A DNA stretch of 64,000 nucleotides. Origin: DATAXP01 sp036272935. GTDB taxonomy: Bacteria; Planctomycetota; Planctomycetia; Pirellulales; PNKZ01. Below, piece after piece: positions 9,111 through 18,401 of the stretch. Under the pieces are notes generated by a model. It worked only from the letters and a program-made list of their open reading frames with translations. It did not search any database and was not told the DNA's origin. Both the position numbers and the translations under genes were made by a program. Within the stretch, counting starts at the first letter, position 1. The number at the start of each line of letters is the position of its first letter. The DNA lies in contig DATAXP010000059.1 of the NCBI GenBank assembly GCA_036272935.1, forward strand, positions 1-64,000, written 5' to 3'.

Positions 9111-10562
9111 TTACCCCTCGCGGCTTGGCTTGCGCGGTGGAGCGTAGCCTTTCGGGGGCGGCAGTGTGACGTTGACCGTTTCGCCGGGCATGGGCAACTG
9201 ATAGCGCTCGAGCCAGTGGTCGTCGGTCTCGCGAAGTCGGCGAAGCAACTCTTCGCTCATCGTCCGGCGCAAGTCGGCATACGCCGGGTTGTCGGCAAGA
9301 TTCACCACTTCGTCCGGATCGGTTTGCAGGTCGTATAGCTCGATCGGGTCGCGCCAGATGTACTTCTCGACCGTCCGCTTACCAATCAACGGGTCGCCAC
9401 GCTCGATCGTCAATCGCCAAGGCGACTGGTCCGCCACCTCCGACGCGTTCAGAAACGGCATCTGGTAGCAAAGGTTCCAGATCAACTTGTATCGCCGCTC
9501 GCGGAGCGTCCGCATCGGATAGTACATCGTCACTTCGTGCATCACGTGGCTGAGTACGACCGAATCCCAGCCGGCGGCGGATTCTTGCTCGAGGATCGGC
9601 AGCAGGGTGCGGCCGTGCAACGGATAACCGGGGCCTGCGACGCCGGTCCAATCGAGGATGGTCGGAGTGACGTCGGCCAGCGTGACCATCGCGTCGCTCA
9701 CGACGCCGCGCTGCTTGGCCTGCGGGTTGACCACAATCATCGGCACGTGGACGCCTGGCTCGTACTGAGTGTAGCCGTGCGGATACGAGCTGCCATGGTC
9801 GGAGAAGAACATCACGAGCGTGTCGTCGGTTTTTCCGGTGCGCTCGAGCATCGCCAGCGCCTGGCCGAAGCCGTCGTCGAGCCGCTCGATCAGCTCGTAA
9901 TACTCGGCGAAACTTTCGCGCACGTCGGGACGATCGGGCACATAGTTCGGCAAGTGCAGCGTGGCTGGGTCGATCGTGCGCGGGGCGGCCGGCTTGTACT
10001 TCTTCCGCTGTTCGACCGGTTTGCCGATGGGGTGCGGGTCGTGCGTGCAGATTGCCACCAGGAATGGTGTGTCGCCTCCGTCGCGAATGAACTCCTCGGC
10101 TTCGCGCGCCAGGGCGGGAATGTTGCGATCGCCGCCGTGGCTGCTGATCAGGTCCAGCTCGTATTGCCCGGGAAGCGACCGAAAGCTGGTCTTGCCGAAC
10201 AGCGCGGTGCGATAGCCGCCGGCCTTGATGATGTCGAACACCGGCTTCACGCCGGCAAGCAGCACGCCGTTGTGGAACGAATGACCGTGCGTGTATTGCC
10301 CGTTGGCGTGGGTGAGCAGCCCGGTGTAGATCACCGCCCGGCTGGGACCACACGACGAAACGATCGCAAAGGCATTCGAGAAGCGCGTGCCGCGCGCGGC
10401 AAGGCGATCGAGGTTCGGCGTGCGGATGTCCTGGTGACCGTAGCAGCCTATGTCGGTCGCGACGTGATTGTCGCTGATCAGCAGCAACACGTTCCTCGGC
10501 GCGGCATGCACCGCCGCGGCGGACGCGAGCAGAATCGCAATCGTGATTCGTGTGAATGCCAT
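9111..10562 (-). CDS. Exported sulfatase (formylglycine-dependent)
   Basis: A 483-residue sulfatase with a signal peptide ending about residue 20. The sulfatase signature C71-G-P-S-R75 is present; Cys71 would be converted to formylglycine by a formylglycine-generating enzyme. The N-terminal metal site reads SDNH (D31-N32) rather than the usual DD. SDHGSSYPHG and later segments supply further metal ligands. Substrate class cannot be told from sequence, but such enzymes remove sulfate from glycans. It lies 6 bases downstream of another sulfatase gene on the same strand, so the two form an operon. Confidence 0.9.
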   Translation of the reverse strand: MAFTRITIAILLASAAAVHAAPRNVLLLISDNHVATDIGCYGHQDIRTPNLDRLAARGTRFSNAFAIVSSCGPSRAVIYTGLLTHANGQYTHGHSFHNGVLLAGVKPVFDIIKAGGYRTALFGKTSFRSLPGQYELDLISSHGGDRNIPALAREAEEFIRDGGDTPFLVAICTHDPHPIGKPVEQRKKYKPAAPRTIDPATLHLPNYVPDRPDVRESFAEYYELIERLDDGFGQALAMLERTGKTDDTLVMFFSDHGSSYPHGYTQYEPGVHVPMIVVNPQAKQRGVVSDAMVTLADVTPTILDWTGVAGPGYPLHGRTLLPILEQESAAGWDSVVLSHVMHEVTMYYPMRTLRERRYKLIWNLCYQMPFLNASEVADQSPWRLTIERGDPLIGKRTVEKYIWRDPIELYDLQTDPDEVVNLADNPAYADLRRTMSEELLRRLRETDDHWLERYQLPMPGETVNVTLPPPKGYAPPRKPSREG

Positions 10563-10568
10563 GAAAAA

Positions 10569-12035
10569 CTAGCGACGATTTTTGGGCGGTTTGTAGTCAG
10601 GGTTCGGCTGCGGCATCCGCGCGCCGACGCTGTCCCGCCAATGATGCAATTGCTCGGTTAGTTCCTTGGCCCGCTGCGGCTGCTCGTCGGCCAGGTTGCG
10701 TTGCTCACCAAGGTCGTTGGCCAGGTTGTACAGCTCTCTCCTGTCGTCCTCCAAGAACTCGATCAACTTCCAATCGCGCGTTCGCACGGCGCTGACGGGC
10801 GACGTGGTTGCGTAATAGTGCGGGTAGTGGAAGTAGAGCGCTTCGCGATCGAGCTTCGCGCGCGGATTGCTGAGCAATGGCGAAAGGTCGATGCCGTCGC
10901 GCGGGCCATCGCCTGCCGGTGCGATGCCCGCCGCCGCCAGCACCGTGAAAAACAGGTCGGTCGTCATCACCGGTTCGCTGCAGACGCCGCCGGTCACTTT
11001 GCCCGCCGGCGCACGCACGATGAGCGGCACTCGGATTCCGCCTTCGTACAAAGCACCCTTGCCGGAGCGCAGCGGCGAATTGTCGGTACATGGCTGCCGA
11101 CGGTTGTTATCCATGCCGATATAGCCGCCGTTGTCGCTGGTCACGATCACCAGCGTCCGCTCGGCCAGGCCGCGATCGTCGAGGCACTTGAGCACGCGGC
11201 CCACGCTTTCGTCGAGGCTCTTGACCATGGCCGCGTAGGTGGGATTGCGGTGGTGGGCGCTCGGCTCGACGCGCGCCTCGAACAGGCTGACGTCCTCCGG
11301 CTTCGCTTCGATCGGCGTGTGCGGAGCGTGATGCGCGAGGTACAAGAAGAACGGTTCGCCGCCGGAGTGTTCGATGAAGCGAATCGCCTCGTCGGTCAGC
11401 CGGTCGGTCAGGTACTCACCGGGCTTGCCATTTTCCAAATGCGGCACATAGCGATACTCGCTGCCGTACAGGCCCTTGCCACGGTACGGATAGAAGAACG
11501 TGTGCGGCGCACCCCACAATGTTCCGCCAATGTTCACGTCGAAGCCGTGGGTTTCGGGATAATGCCGGGCATCGCCCAGGTGCCACTTGCCGACAAGCGC
11601 GGTGCGGTAGCCGACACGTTGCAGGTACGAGGCGACGGTCGTCTCGTCGTGCGACAGGTTGTGTTCGCTCGTGGCGGGGATCAGCGGCTTGTATTTCAAC
11701 GGCGGCGGATCCTCGGCCGCCTCGGCCCAGATGGTCATGCCAAGCCGAGCCGGGAATTTGCCGGTCATCAGCGCCGCACGTGTCGGCGTGCAGACCGGCG
11801 CCGAGGCGTAGCCATCGGTAAAGCGAACGGCCCGCGAGGCAAGCCGATCGAGATGCGGCGTTCGGTGGAAGTCGGCTCCGTAACAAGCGAGATCGGCATA
11901 GCCGAGATCGTCGGCCAGGAAGATGACGACGTTCGGCCGAGCAGGTTTCCGTTGGCTCTCCGCGGCGAGCATCCACGCCGCTTGAAGAACAACCAACATC
12001 CCAGACAGCAATACACGCGCGGACGGTGAGAGCAT
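10569..12035 (-). CDS. Exported sulfatase (formylglycine-dependent, arylsulfatase A-like)
   Basis: A 488-residue sulfatase. The start is put at the ATG at 12035, which begins the signal peptide MLSPSARVLLSGML; the open frame extends further upstream but without a leader. Metal ligands D42-D43 (LADDLGYADL) and the C82-T-P-T-R86 signature are present, followed by GKWHLGD and TSDNGGY, all typical of arylsulfatase A-like enzymes. It precedes a second sulfatase by 6 bases. No formylglycine-generating enzyme gene is adjacent; only a fragment of one lies at 57.4 kb. Confidence 0.92.
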   Translation of the reverse strand: MLSPSARVLLSGMLVVLQAAWMLAAESQRKPARPNVVIFLADDLGYADLACYGADFHRTPHLDRLASRAVRFTDGYASAPVCTPTRAALMTGKFPARLGMTIWAEAAEDPPPLKYKPLIPATSEHNLSHDETTVASYLQRVGYRTALVGKWHLGDARHYPETHGFDVNIGGTLWGAPHTFFYPYRGKGLYGSEYRYVPHLENGKPGEYLTDRLTDEAIRFIEHSGGEPFFLYLAHHAPHTPIEAKPEDVSLFEARVEPSAHHRNPTYAAMVKSLDESVGRVLKCLDDRGLAERTLVIVTSDNGGYIGMDNNRRQPCTDNSPLRSGKGALYEGGIRVPLIVRAPAGKVTGGVCSEPVMTTDLFFTVLAAAGIAPAGDGPRDGIDLSPLLSNPRAKLDREALYFHYPHYYATTSPVSAVRTRDWKLIEFLEDDRRELYNLANDLGEQRNLADEQPQRAKELTEQLHHWRDSVGARMPQPNPDYKPPKNRR

Positions 12036-12159
12036 GAGAATCACACGAGCGAGGTGGGCGGGCGATCGCGGGCAGCGTGGCTCCAATATCGGTGCCCGAT
12101 CTGCGGCGGTCAACTTGCTGCGACGCGCGAGCAGCAAGACCGCGCGCTGCCGCTGGGCA

Positions 12160-12540
12160 TCACGCCGCGCGCCGCGCCAACACGCCGGCGAATGCCCGGT
12201 GTACGCCCGAGAACACAATTCCCCACAACACCGCCACCACGATGGCCGGGGGCAAGCCCTTGGGCTCCATGCACGCGTGGAACAACAGAATATTGACGAT
12301 CACCGGCCCCAGCAGCGTGAGCGCCAACGGGACAAACTGCCCGCTCAACAGCAGCACTCCGCCGACCACCTGTACGGCGAAGATCGCGATCCAGTAGCCC
12401 GATCCGAAAATCGCCCCCATGAACTCCCCGGCAAGACCCTCGGGAGGCGGCATCGGGATGAAGTGCAAGAACCCGTTGAACCCAAATACCGTGAAGATCA
12501 ACCCGAGCAAGAGGCGTGCGATCAGACGGACGATGTTCAT
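12160..12540 (-). CDS. DoxX-like small membrane protein
   Basis: A 126-residue protein with about four hydrophobic helices, starting LIARLLLGLIFTVFGFNGFL. The size and the first helix resemble DoxX/DoxD-type quinone-linked membrane proteins. The start is set at the ATG at 12540 (MNIVRLIARL) because a purine-rich ribosome site (gggagaaagag) lies just upstream and the longer frame adds no conserved sequence. Its role is unclear; DoxX-like proteins are often tied to redox stress. It is on the same strand as the sulfatase pair, 124 bases upstream of them. Confidence 0.75.
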   Translation of the reverse strand: MNIVRLIARLLLGLIFTVFGFNGFLHFIPMPPPEGLAGEFMGAIFGSGYWIAIFAVQVVGGVLLLSGQFVPLALTLLGPVIVNILLFHACMEPKGLPPAIVVAVLWGIVFSGVHRAFAGVLARRAA

Positions 12541-12736
12541 GACTACTTTCTCTTTCTCCCGTCGAGTCGCGAGATCGGTCTTTGGCACCGGCGACGACAT
12601 TATATTGCCTGCCGACGCGGTCTGCGAGTAGCCCCTCTTTTTGGTAAGTGACGCAAAATGAAGCACTTATGCGGGCCAGTTCACCGCAAATGCTCACTAA
12701 TCGGCAGCAAATAAACCGCTGCGGCAAAACGTCGTT

Positions 12737-13351
12737 ATGAGTGAATATCCCGATAATCACCTTTCAGCTTGCTTCGCCCAATTTGAGGTTGGCATGGCAC
12801 CCGCAGCCGAAGACTTGTTCTGGACAGCCTTTCGATACGTCGCCGATGAATTACCGGCCGAAGAAGCCGAGCAGTTCGACGAGCGGCTGGCAGCCGACCA
12901 AACGGCGCGCGATGCGGTGGCCCGCGTGGTCGAGTTGTCGGCAGCCGTTGCTGCCATGCCTGGCGACGCATGGGCCGCACCAGCGCGCGAACCATCGATC
13001 ATCGCGCTACCGCTTGAGCGTCGCGGCTGGATGCAACCGGTGGGGTGGATGTCGTTGGGGGTCGCCGCGGCCCTGGCCGTGATGCTGGCCATCGACAGCG
13101 TGCGTCCGAAAGCCACCAACCACCGCACCGAGGCGACGATCGCCGCCGCGGGCGACGGCCGGACGTTGGCCTTGGCGTGGTATCGAACGCAAGATGCTGT
13201 CCCGACATCATTACCGGACGAACCGGATGTGTCGCAGGACGTGCCGAGCATGGCGGCCGATGCGAGTATTGCCGATGGCGCGGCTCCGAGCTGGCTGCTG
13301 GCTGCGATGTCAGGCCAGCCGGCCCCCTCGACCGCTTCACCTGAGAATTGA
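12737..13351 (+). CDS. Anti-sigma-factor-like single-pass membrane protein
   Basis: A 204-residue protein. Residues 33-70 (YVADELPAEEAEQFDERLAA) match the N-terminal motif of planctomycete anti-sigma factors (R/Y-Y-x-x-x-E-L-x-x-x-E-x-x-x-F-E-x-x-L). One membrane helix runs about residues 102-119, followed by an acidic, low-complexity outer segment. No cysteines form a zinc site. No sigma factor gene lies upstream, which is unusual. A later in-frame ATG at 12794 has a better purine-rich leader (gaggttgg), so the N-terminus is uncertain. The stop overlaps the ribosome site of the next gene, so the two are co-transcribed. Confidence 0.6.
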   Translation: MSEYPDNHLSACFAQFEVGMAPAAEDLFWTAFRYVADELPAEEAEQFDERLAADQTARDAVARVVELSAAVAAMPGDAWAAPAREPSIIALPLERRGWMQPVGWMSLGVAAALAVMLAIDSVRPKATNHRTEATIAAAGDGRTLALAWYRTQDAVPTSLPDEPDVSQDVPSMAADASIADGAAPSWLLAAMSGQPAPSTASPEN

Positions 13352-13358
13352 GGCTGCG

Positions 13359-14036
13359 ATGATTGAAGCTGTGATGTTGCGTCGAACATTGGCCATCGTT
13401 GTGGCCATGCTGCTGCTGGGCACTTGGGCTGCCGTCGCTTTCGAGCCAACAGTGAAGCCCGAGCCAGCAATCAAGCCGGATGCAACGACCAAGCCCGAGC
13501 CAGCAACTAAGCAAGGCGACGCTCCGGCCAAATCGAAAGCCACTGGTCGGAAGGGCCGCCACGTCACCGGCTTCACCCCCGAGCGCGAAGCGGCCGCGAT
13601 GACCTTTGTGCGCATGCACCACGGCGAGTTGGCCGAATTGCTCGAACAGCTCAAGGAATCGAACCCGCAAGAGTACCAGCGGGCGATCCGCGACCTGTTC
13701 CAGTCGAGCGAGAAGTTGGCCCAGATCGAGGAGCGCAACCCGCATCGCTACGAGTTGGAGCTGCAAGATTGGAAGCTGAACTCACGCATCCAAGTGCTGG
13801 TCGCCCGGCTCACCATGCGCCGCGACCCCGTAGTCGAGCAAGAGTTGCGGCAGACGCTGGCCGAGCAGCTCGACATGCGCGAGCAACTGCTGGTCAACGA
13901 CGAGGAGCGTGCCGAAGCCAAGCTGGCCGAGGCCCAGGAGCATCTGGCCCAGTTCCGCCGCAACCGCGAGCAATGGGTCGACCAGCGGCTCAACAAGCTA
14001 CTCGATCAAACAACCGCCGAAACGCGGAAGAATTGA
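13359..14036 (+). CDS. Exported coiled-coil protein with Pro/Lys-rich N-terminal linker
   Basis: A 225-residue protein of unknown function. The ATG at 13359 follows a GAGG ribosome site that overlaps the previous stop. A signal peptide (residues 8-27) precedes imperfect repeats of K-P-E-P-A-x-K-P (about 29-58). The rest is highly charged and helical, with RxxHxGELAELLEQLKE and long heptad-like stretches (about 150-220), so a coiled coil in the cell envelope is likely. It is paired with the anti-sigma-like gene. Similar exported helical proteins follow anti-sigma genes in planctomycetes, but no activity is known. Confidence 0.65.
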   Translation: MIEAVMLRRTLAIVVAMLLLGTWAAVAFEPTVKPEPAIKPDATTKPEPATKQGDAPAKSKATGRKGRHVTGFTPEREAAAMTFVRMHHGELAELLEQLKESNPQEYQRAIRDLFQSSEKLAQIEERNPHRYELELQDWKLNSRIQVLVARLTMRRDPVVEQELRQTLAEQLDMREQLLVNDEERAEAKLAEAQEHLAQFRRNREQWVDQRLNKLLDQTTAETRKN

Positions 14037-14079
14037 CGTAACTTTTGGCAACTTTCCGCCAATTGAATCACAGAACAGA

Positions 14080-14180
14080 ACAGAAAAAAGGAGATAGGGG
14101 GATAGAGGAGATGTGGGAACGACGAGCAGTTAACTGCAGTCATCTCCACATCGCGTTTTATCCCCGCATCTCCCTTTCCG
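14080..14180. repeat. Inverted repeat with central GCAGTTAACTGC palindrome
   Basis: Between genes, purine-rich units (ggagatagg, ggatagagg, ggagatgtgg) face their complements (tctccacatc, ccccgcatctccc) around a perfect 12-bp palindrome GCAGTTAACTGC at 14126-14137. The block could act as a terminator hairpin or be a small dispersed repeat. The 167-base gap holds no gene. Confidence 0.5.
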
Positions 14181-14203
14181 GGACGAAATAGGATTTCAAG
14201 CCG

Positions 14204-16891
14204 ATGAAGCGGATCATTCTTGCGAGTTTTCTGATCGGTGGCCTCAGTTTGCCGGCCGACGCTGCAGAAGTGCTTCGCCCGGCGAACCAGCGGTTCGCCT
14301 CGACCGCGACTGCCGAGGTGCCCGACCTGCAACGGCACGTGCTGCCACTGATGGGGCGCCTGGGGTGCAACGGCCGCGCCTGCCACGGCTCGTTCCAGGG
14401 ACAAGGTGGCTTCCGGCTCTCATTGTTCGGCTACGACTTCAAGATGGATCACGAAGCGCTTACCGCCGGCGAGCATCCGCGCGTCGATCCAAAGAAACCC
14501 GTTGAAAGCCTGATTCTCGCCAAGCCGACCGGCACCGACGATGACCACGGCGGCGGGCATCGCCTGGACGTCGGCAGTTGGCAGTACCGCATCCTGCTGC
14601 GATGGATCGAAGCCGGCGCCGCGCCGGTCGATGAAGCCACGTCGGCAAAATTCGATCGCCTGGAAGTCACGCCGCGCGAGATCGTGTTCGCCAAGACCGG
14701 CGAAAAAGCGCAGCTCAAGGCCATCTGCCACTGGTCCGATGGCACCGCCGAGGACGTGACGCCGCTGTGCCGCTTCCAGACCAGCGACGAAGCAGTGGCA
14801 AAGGTCGACGCCACCGGCCGGATTACGGTCGTCGGCAAGGGAGACACGCACATCGTCGCCTTCTACGACAACGGCGTGGTGCCGGTGTCGGTGATGCTGC
14901 CGGTGAGCGATAAGAACGGCGAAAACTATCCGACCGTCCCGACGCCCACGAAGGTCGACGAACTGGTGGTCGCCAAGTTGCGGAAGCTGGGTGTGGTGCC
15001 TGCCGAAGTTTGCAGCGACTCCGAGTTCCTCCGCCGTGCGAGCCTGGATATCACCGGCACGCTGCCGACGGCCGAGGAGGTCGAAACATTCCTGGCCGAT
15101 AAGTCGCCGAAGAAACGAGTCCGCAAGATCGACGAGCTGCTCGAACGCCCAGCCTACGCCGCCTGGTGGGCCACCAAGTTCTGCGACACCTGGGGCAATG
15201 CCGAGAGCCAACTGAAGAACATCGGCCCGCGCGATACGCTGGTCCCCGAGCAGTGGTACAACTGGGTCGAGCGCCGCGTTGCCGAGAACATGCACTACGA
15301 CGACCTGGTCGAAGGCGTGGTGCTTGCCACGGGGCGCAGCTCCCCGGATCAATCGTTCGACGAATACTGCACCGAGATGCGGTCGTATTTCTGCTCGAAG
15401 CCGACGGCCGACTACGCCGATCGCGAGACGATGCCTTGGTACTGGATGCGCCGCAACATGAAGAAGTCGAACGAGAAGGCGCTCTCGTTCAGCTACGCGT
15501 TCCTCGGCGTCCGGCTGCAATGCGCCGAGTGCCACAAGCATCCGTTCGATCAGTGGAGCCAGTACGACTTCCAGCACTTCACGGCGTTCTTCGATCGCGT
15601 GACCACCGGCTACCCTGAGAAGGATCGCGAGAAAATGCGGGCCATGATGGTGTCGCTGAAGCTCGACGGCAAGAAGATCGGTCAGAAGGCGAAGGACGAC
15701 ATCCTGCGGGCGGCGGTCGACAAGGGAATGAACGTGCCGTTCGACGAGGTGTACATCGCCCGCAGCGAGCGGACGCGCGAGAAGGACAAGAGCAAAAACG
15801 ACAAGGGCAAGCGCGTCGACGCCAGCCGTGTGATCACACCCAAGGTGCTCGGCGGCGACGAGCTGGTCGATGCCTCGTACGACGATCCCCGCCAGCCGTT
15901 GATGGATTGGCTGCGTCAGAAGGATAATCCGTACTTTGCCCGGGCGCTGGTCAACCGGGTCTGGGCGCATTACTTCAACGTCGGCATCGTCGAGCCGCCG
16001 GACGACATGAACCTGGCCAACGCGCCGAGCAACGCGGCATTGCTCGGTTGGCTCGCCGATGAGTTCATCGCCCACGATTACGACCTGAAATGGCTGCACC
16101 GCACGATCACCACGAGCCGCACCTATCAACTAAGCTGGAAGACGAACGCTACGAATGAATTCGATCTGCGCAACTTCAGCCACGCGGTGCCGCGGCGTCT
16201 GCCGGCCGAGGTGGTGCTCGACGCGGTGATGACGGCTACCGCCGGGGCCGACGAGCTGGCCAAGCGAAGCAACGACCCCGCTGAGCTATGCGCGATCGGC
16301 ATGTCGAAGGGTTACACGCGCCGCGGAGCGGGCGGCAATTATGCCTTGAGCGTGTTCGGCAAGCCGAAACGCGAAACTCCCTGCGATTGCGAGCGCTCCA
16401 ACGAACCGTCGCTGCTGCAAACGGTTTATCTGCGCAACGACGAGGAGATGTTCGATCTGATCGAACGCAACGACGGCTGGCTGAAGCACGCGACCAAGGG
16501 CATGAAACGGCCGAATGACTCGGCCTTGAAGGCACGCGACGATCGCATCGACCAGCTCGCGTCGCGCGTCAAGCAGACGGACGAGAAATTCGACAAGAAC
16601 AAGGACAATCGCCACCGTGCGAAGCTCGACGACGAGCGACGACGGATTAAATCCGAGCTGGCAAAGCTCGAGGCCGAACGCAAGTCGGAAGCCGACGCCC
16701 AGGCTGCCGCGACCACCAAGGCCGCCGACCTGGTGCGCCAAGCGTACCTGCGCACGTTCAGCCGGCAACCGTCGGAGAAAGAACTGGCACGTGCCGACGA
16801 GTACCTGGCACAGTCGCCCGACCTCGCCAGCGGCCTGCGCGACCTGTTGTGGGCGCTGATGAACTCGAAGGAATTTGTCGTCAACCATTGA
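14204..16891 (+). CDS. Exported DUF1549/DUF1553 protein with Ig-like domain and cytochrome-type motifs
   Basis: An 895-residue exported protein (signal peptide residues 1-20). Cysteines C55-N-G-R-A-C60-H61 followed by GSFQGQGGFRLSLFGYDF mark the N-terminal heme-like region. A BIG2-type Ig-like domain covers about 145-235. DUF1549 follows, with a QCAECHKHPFDQW motif near residue 440, then DUF1553 (ALVNRVWAHYFNVGIVEPPDD). The last 120 residues contain a charged coiled coil (RIDQLASRVKQTDEKFDKNK). The family has no proven reaction. It stands 61 bases before its DUF1501 partner and forms the second cassette of the window. Confidence 0.9.
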   Translation: MKRIILASFLIGGLSLPADAAEVLRPANQRFASTATAEVPDLQRHVLPLMGRLGCNGRACHGSFQGQGGFRLSLFGYDFKMDHEALTAGEHPRVDPKKPVESLILAKPTGTDDDHGGGHRLDVGSWQYRILLRWIEAGAAPVDEATSAKFDRLEVTPREIVFAKTGEKAQLKAICHWSDGTAEDVTPLCRFQTSDEAVAKVDATGRITVVGKGDTHIVAFYDNGVVPVSVMLPVSDKNGENYPTVPTPTKVDELVVAKLRKLGVVPAEVCSDSEFLRRASLDITGTLPTAEEVETFLADKSPKKRVRKIDELLERPAYAAWWATKFCDTWGNAESQLKNIGPRDTLVPEQWYNWVERRVAENMHYDDLVEGVVLATGRSSPDQSFDEYCTEMRSYFCSKPTADYADRETMPWYWMRRNMKKSNEKALSFSYAFLGVRLQCAECHKHPFDQWSQYDFQHFTAFFDRVTTGYPEKDREKMRAMMVSLKLDGKKIGQKAKDDILRAAVDKGMNVPFDEVYIARSERTREKDKSKNDKGKRVDASRVITPKVLGGDELVDASYDDPRQPLMDWLRQKDNPYFARALVNRVWAHYFNVGIVEPPDDMNLANAPSNAALLGWLADEFIAHDYDLKWLHRTITTSRTYQLSWKTNATNEFDLRNFSHAVPRRLPAEVVLDAVMTATAGADELAKRSNDPAELCAIGMSKGYTRRGAGGNYALSVFGKPKRETPCDCERSNEPSLLQTVYLRNDEEMFDLIERNDGWLKHATKGMKRPNDSALKARDDRIDQLASRVKQTDEKFDKNKDNRHRAKLDDERRRIKSELAKLEAERKSEADAQAAATTKAADLVRQAYLRTFSRQPSEKELARADEYLAQSPDLASGLRDLLWALMNSKEFVVNH

Positions 16892-16952
16892 TCGCCCACT
16901 GCTTTTATTCATCACTCAACCCACAATTCATAACTCTGTAGGAACCGTTCCC

Positions 16953-18278
16953 ATGTCCAACCCTCGTTTCTGTGACGGATTTCGACGCCGCGACGTACTG
17001 AAAGTCGGCGTGCTCGGCGGGCTGGGGCTGAACCTGGTTGACTACCTGCGGATGGCCAAGGCTGCCACGGTTGGTAGTGATCCAGCCGCCAACGATGGCA
17101 CGGGCAACAAGCCCAAGGCCAAGGCCGCCATCTACATTCGCCTCGGCGGCGGGCCGACGCACATGGACACCTTCGACCTCAAGCCCGAGGCACCGGCCGA
17201 GTACCGCGGGCAACTCAAGCCGATCAAGACCAACGTCGCCGGCATGGAAATCTCCGAGCAGATGCCGCTCTTGGCCAAGTGTGCCGACAAGTTCACCATC
17301 CTGCGCGGCGTGAGCCACACGCTGGCCGCTCACGAGCTGGGGAGCAAGTACCTGCTCACCGGCAACCGTCCGCTGCCGTCGCTGGAGTTCCCGGCCATCG
17401 GCTCCGTGGTCGCCAAGGAACTGCAAAGCCCCGACGATCTGCCGCCGTACGTCGCCATCCCCAACTCTTATCAAGGCCCGGGCTACCTCGGCCTGCCTTA
17501 CGGTGCATTCTCGACGAACACCACGCCGCGCATGGGCCAAAAATTTTCGGTCCGTGGCATCTCGCTCCAAGAAGGAATGACGATCGACCAGGTGAGCCGC
17601 CGCGAGAAGCTGCTGGCCAGTGTCGATACCACGTTCCGCAAGATCGAGGAGCGCAGCGACGTGCTGGCCGGGCTCGACGAGTTCTCCGAGCAGGCGTACG
17701 CCATGATCAGCTCCAGCCGCGCCCGGCAGGCGTTTGACATCGGCAAAGAGCCGGAAAGCATCGTTCAGCGCTTCGGCGATGGGGAAACCAACCAAGGCGC
17801 GCTGCTCGCCTGCCGGCTGATCGAAGCGGGTGCCCGTTTCGTCACCATTCAGACCGGCAAATGGGACATGCACGAAGGCATTTACACGCGGCTCGAAAAG
17901 GAAATTCCGGCACTCGACCGCAGCCTCTCGGCATTGCTCACCACGCTCGAAGAGCGCGGCCTGTTGGAAACCACTGCCATCATGGTCAGCGGCGAATTTG
18001 GCCGCACCCCGAAGATCAACCAACGTGGCGGCCGTGATCACTGGCCGCGGGCGATGTTCTGCCTGATGGCCGGTGGCGGGATGAAGACGGGCCAGGTGAT
18101 CGGCTCTAGCGATGAGCTGGGCCAAGGCCCGGCCGGCGACGCCATCGCGCCAGACGACGTGGCCTATTCGCTGTTCCACGCCTTGGGCATCAACCCGCAC
18201 AAGGAATATCACACCAACACCGGCCGCCCGGTGATGATCTCGCGCGAAGGCAAGCTGATCGAACCGCTGTTCGCGTAG
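16953..18278 (+). CDS. DUF1501 domain-containing exported protein
   Basis: A 441-residue DUF1501 protein. The ATG at 16953 has an AGGAA ribosome site 8 bases upstream; the longer frame from 16875 overlaps the preceding gene and is rejected. The leader GFRRRDVLKVGVLGGLGLNL is a Tat-type signal. Landmarks are IRLGGGPTHMDTFDLKPEAP, ILRGVSHTLAAHELGSKYL and VSGEFGRTPKINQRGGRDHW. The fold is alkaline-phosphatase-like and the substrate is unknown. It is the partner of the Ig-like/DUF1549/DUF1553 gene just upstream. Confidence 0.92.
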   Translation: MSNPRFCDGFRRRDVLKVGVLGGLGLNLVDYLRMAKAATVGSDPAANDGTGNKPKAKAAIYIRLGGGPTHMDTFDLKPEAPAEYRGQLKPIKTNVAGMEISEQMPLLAKCADKFTILRGVSHTLAAHELGSKYLLTGNRPLPSLEFPAIGSVVAKELQSPDDLPPYVAIPNSYQGPGYLGLPYGAFSTNTTPRMGQKFSVRGISLQEGMTIDQVSRREKLLASVDTTFRKIEERSDVLAGLDEFSEQAYAMISSSRARQAFDIGKEPESIVQRFGDGETNQGALLACRLIEAGARFVTIQTGKWDMHEGIYTRLEKEIPALDRSLSALLTTLEERGLLETTAIMVSGEFGRTPKINQRGGRDHWPRAMFCLMAGGGMKTGQVIGSSDELGQGPAGDAIAPDDVAYSLFHALGINPHKEYHTNTGRPVMISREGKLIEPLFA

Positions 18279-18401
18279 CGACTCCCGAGGCTTTTGTTGT
18301 GGGAGGCGAATCCTTTCGCCGACCTACAGTGTCGCTCGGCGGGCTGCTATGCTGGGACGACCTTCATATTTGGTCGTCCACGCGCACCCACGATCGACAC
18401 C

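Noticed and set aside
12115..12137. Hairpin TTGCTGC-GACGCGCGA-GCAGCAA as a terminator of the DoxX gene
   Set aside because: The stem is short and has no T run on either side, so the support is too weak to list.
14420..16129. 569-residue open frame on the minus strand
   Set aside because: Antisense to the Ig-like/DUF1549 gene; no signal, domain or ribosome site.
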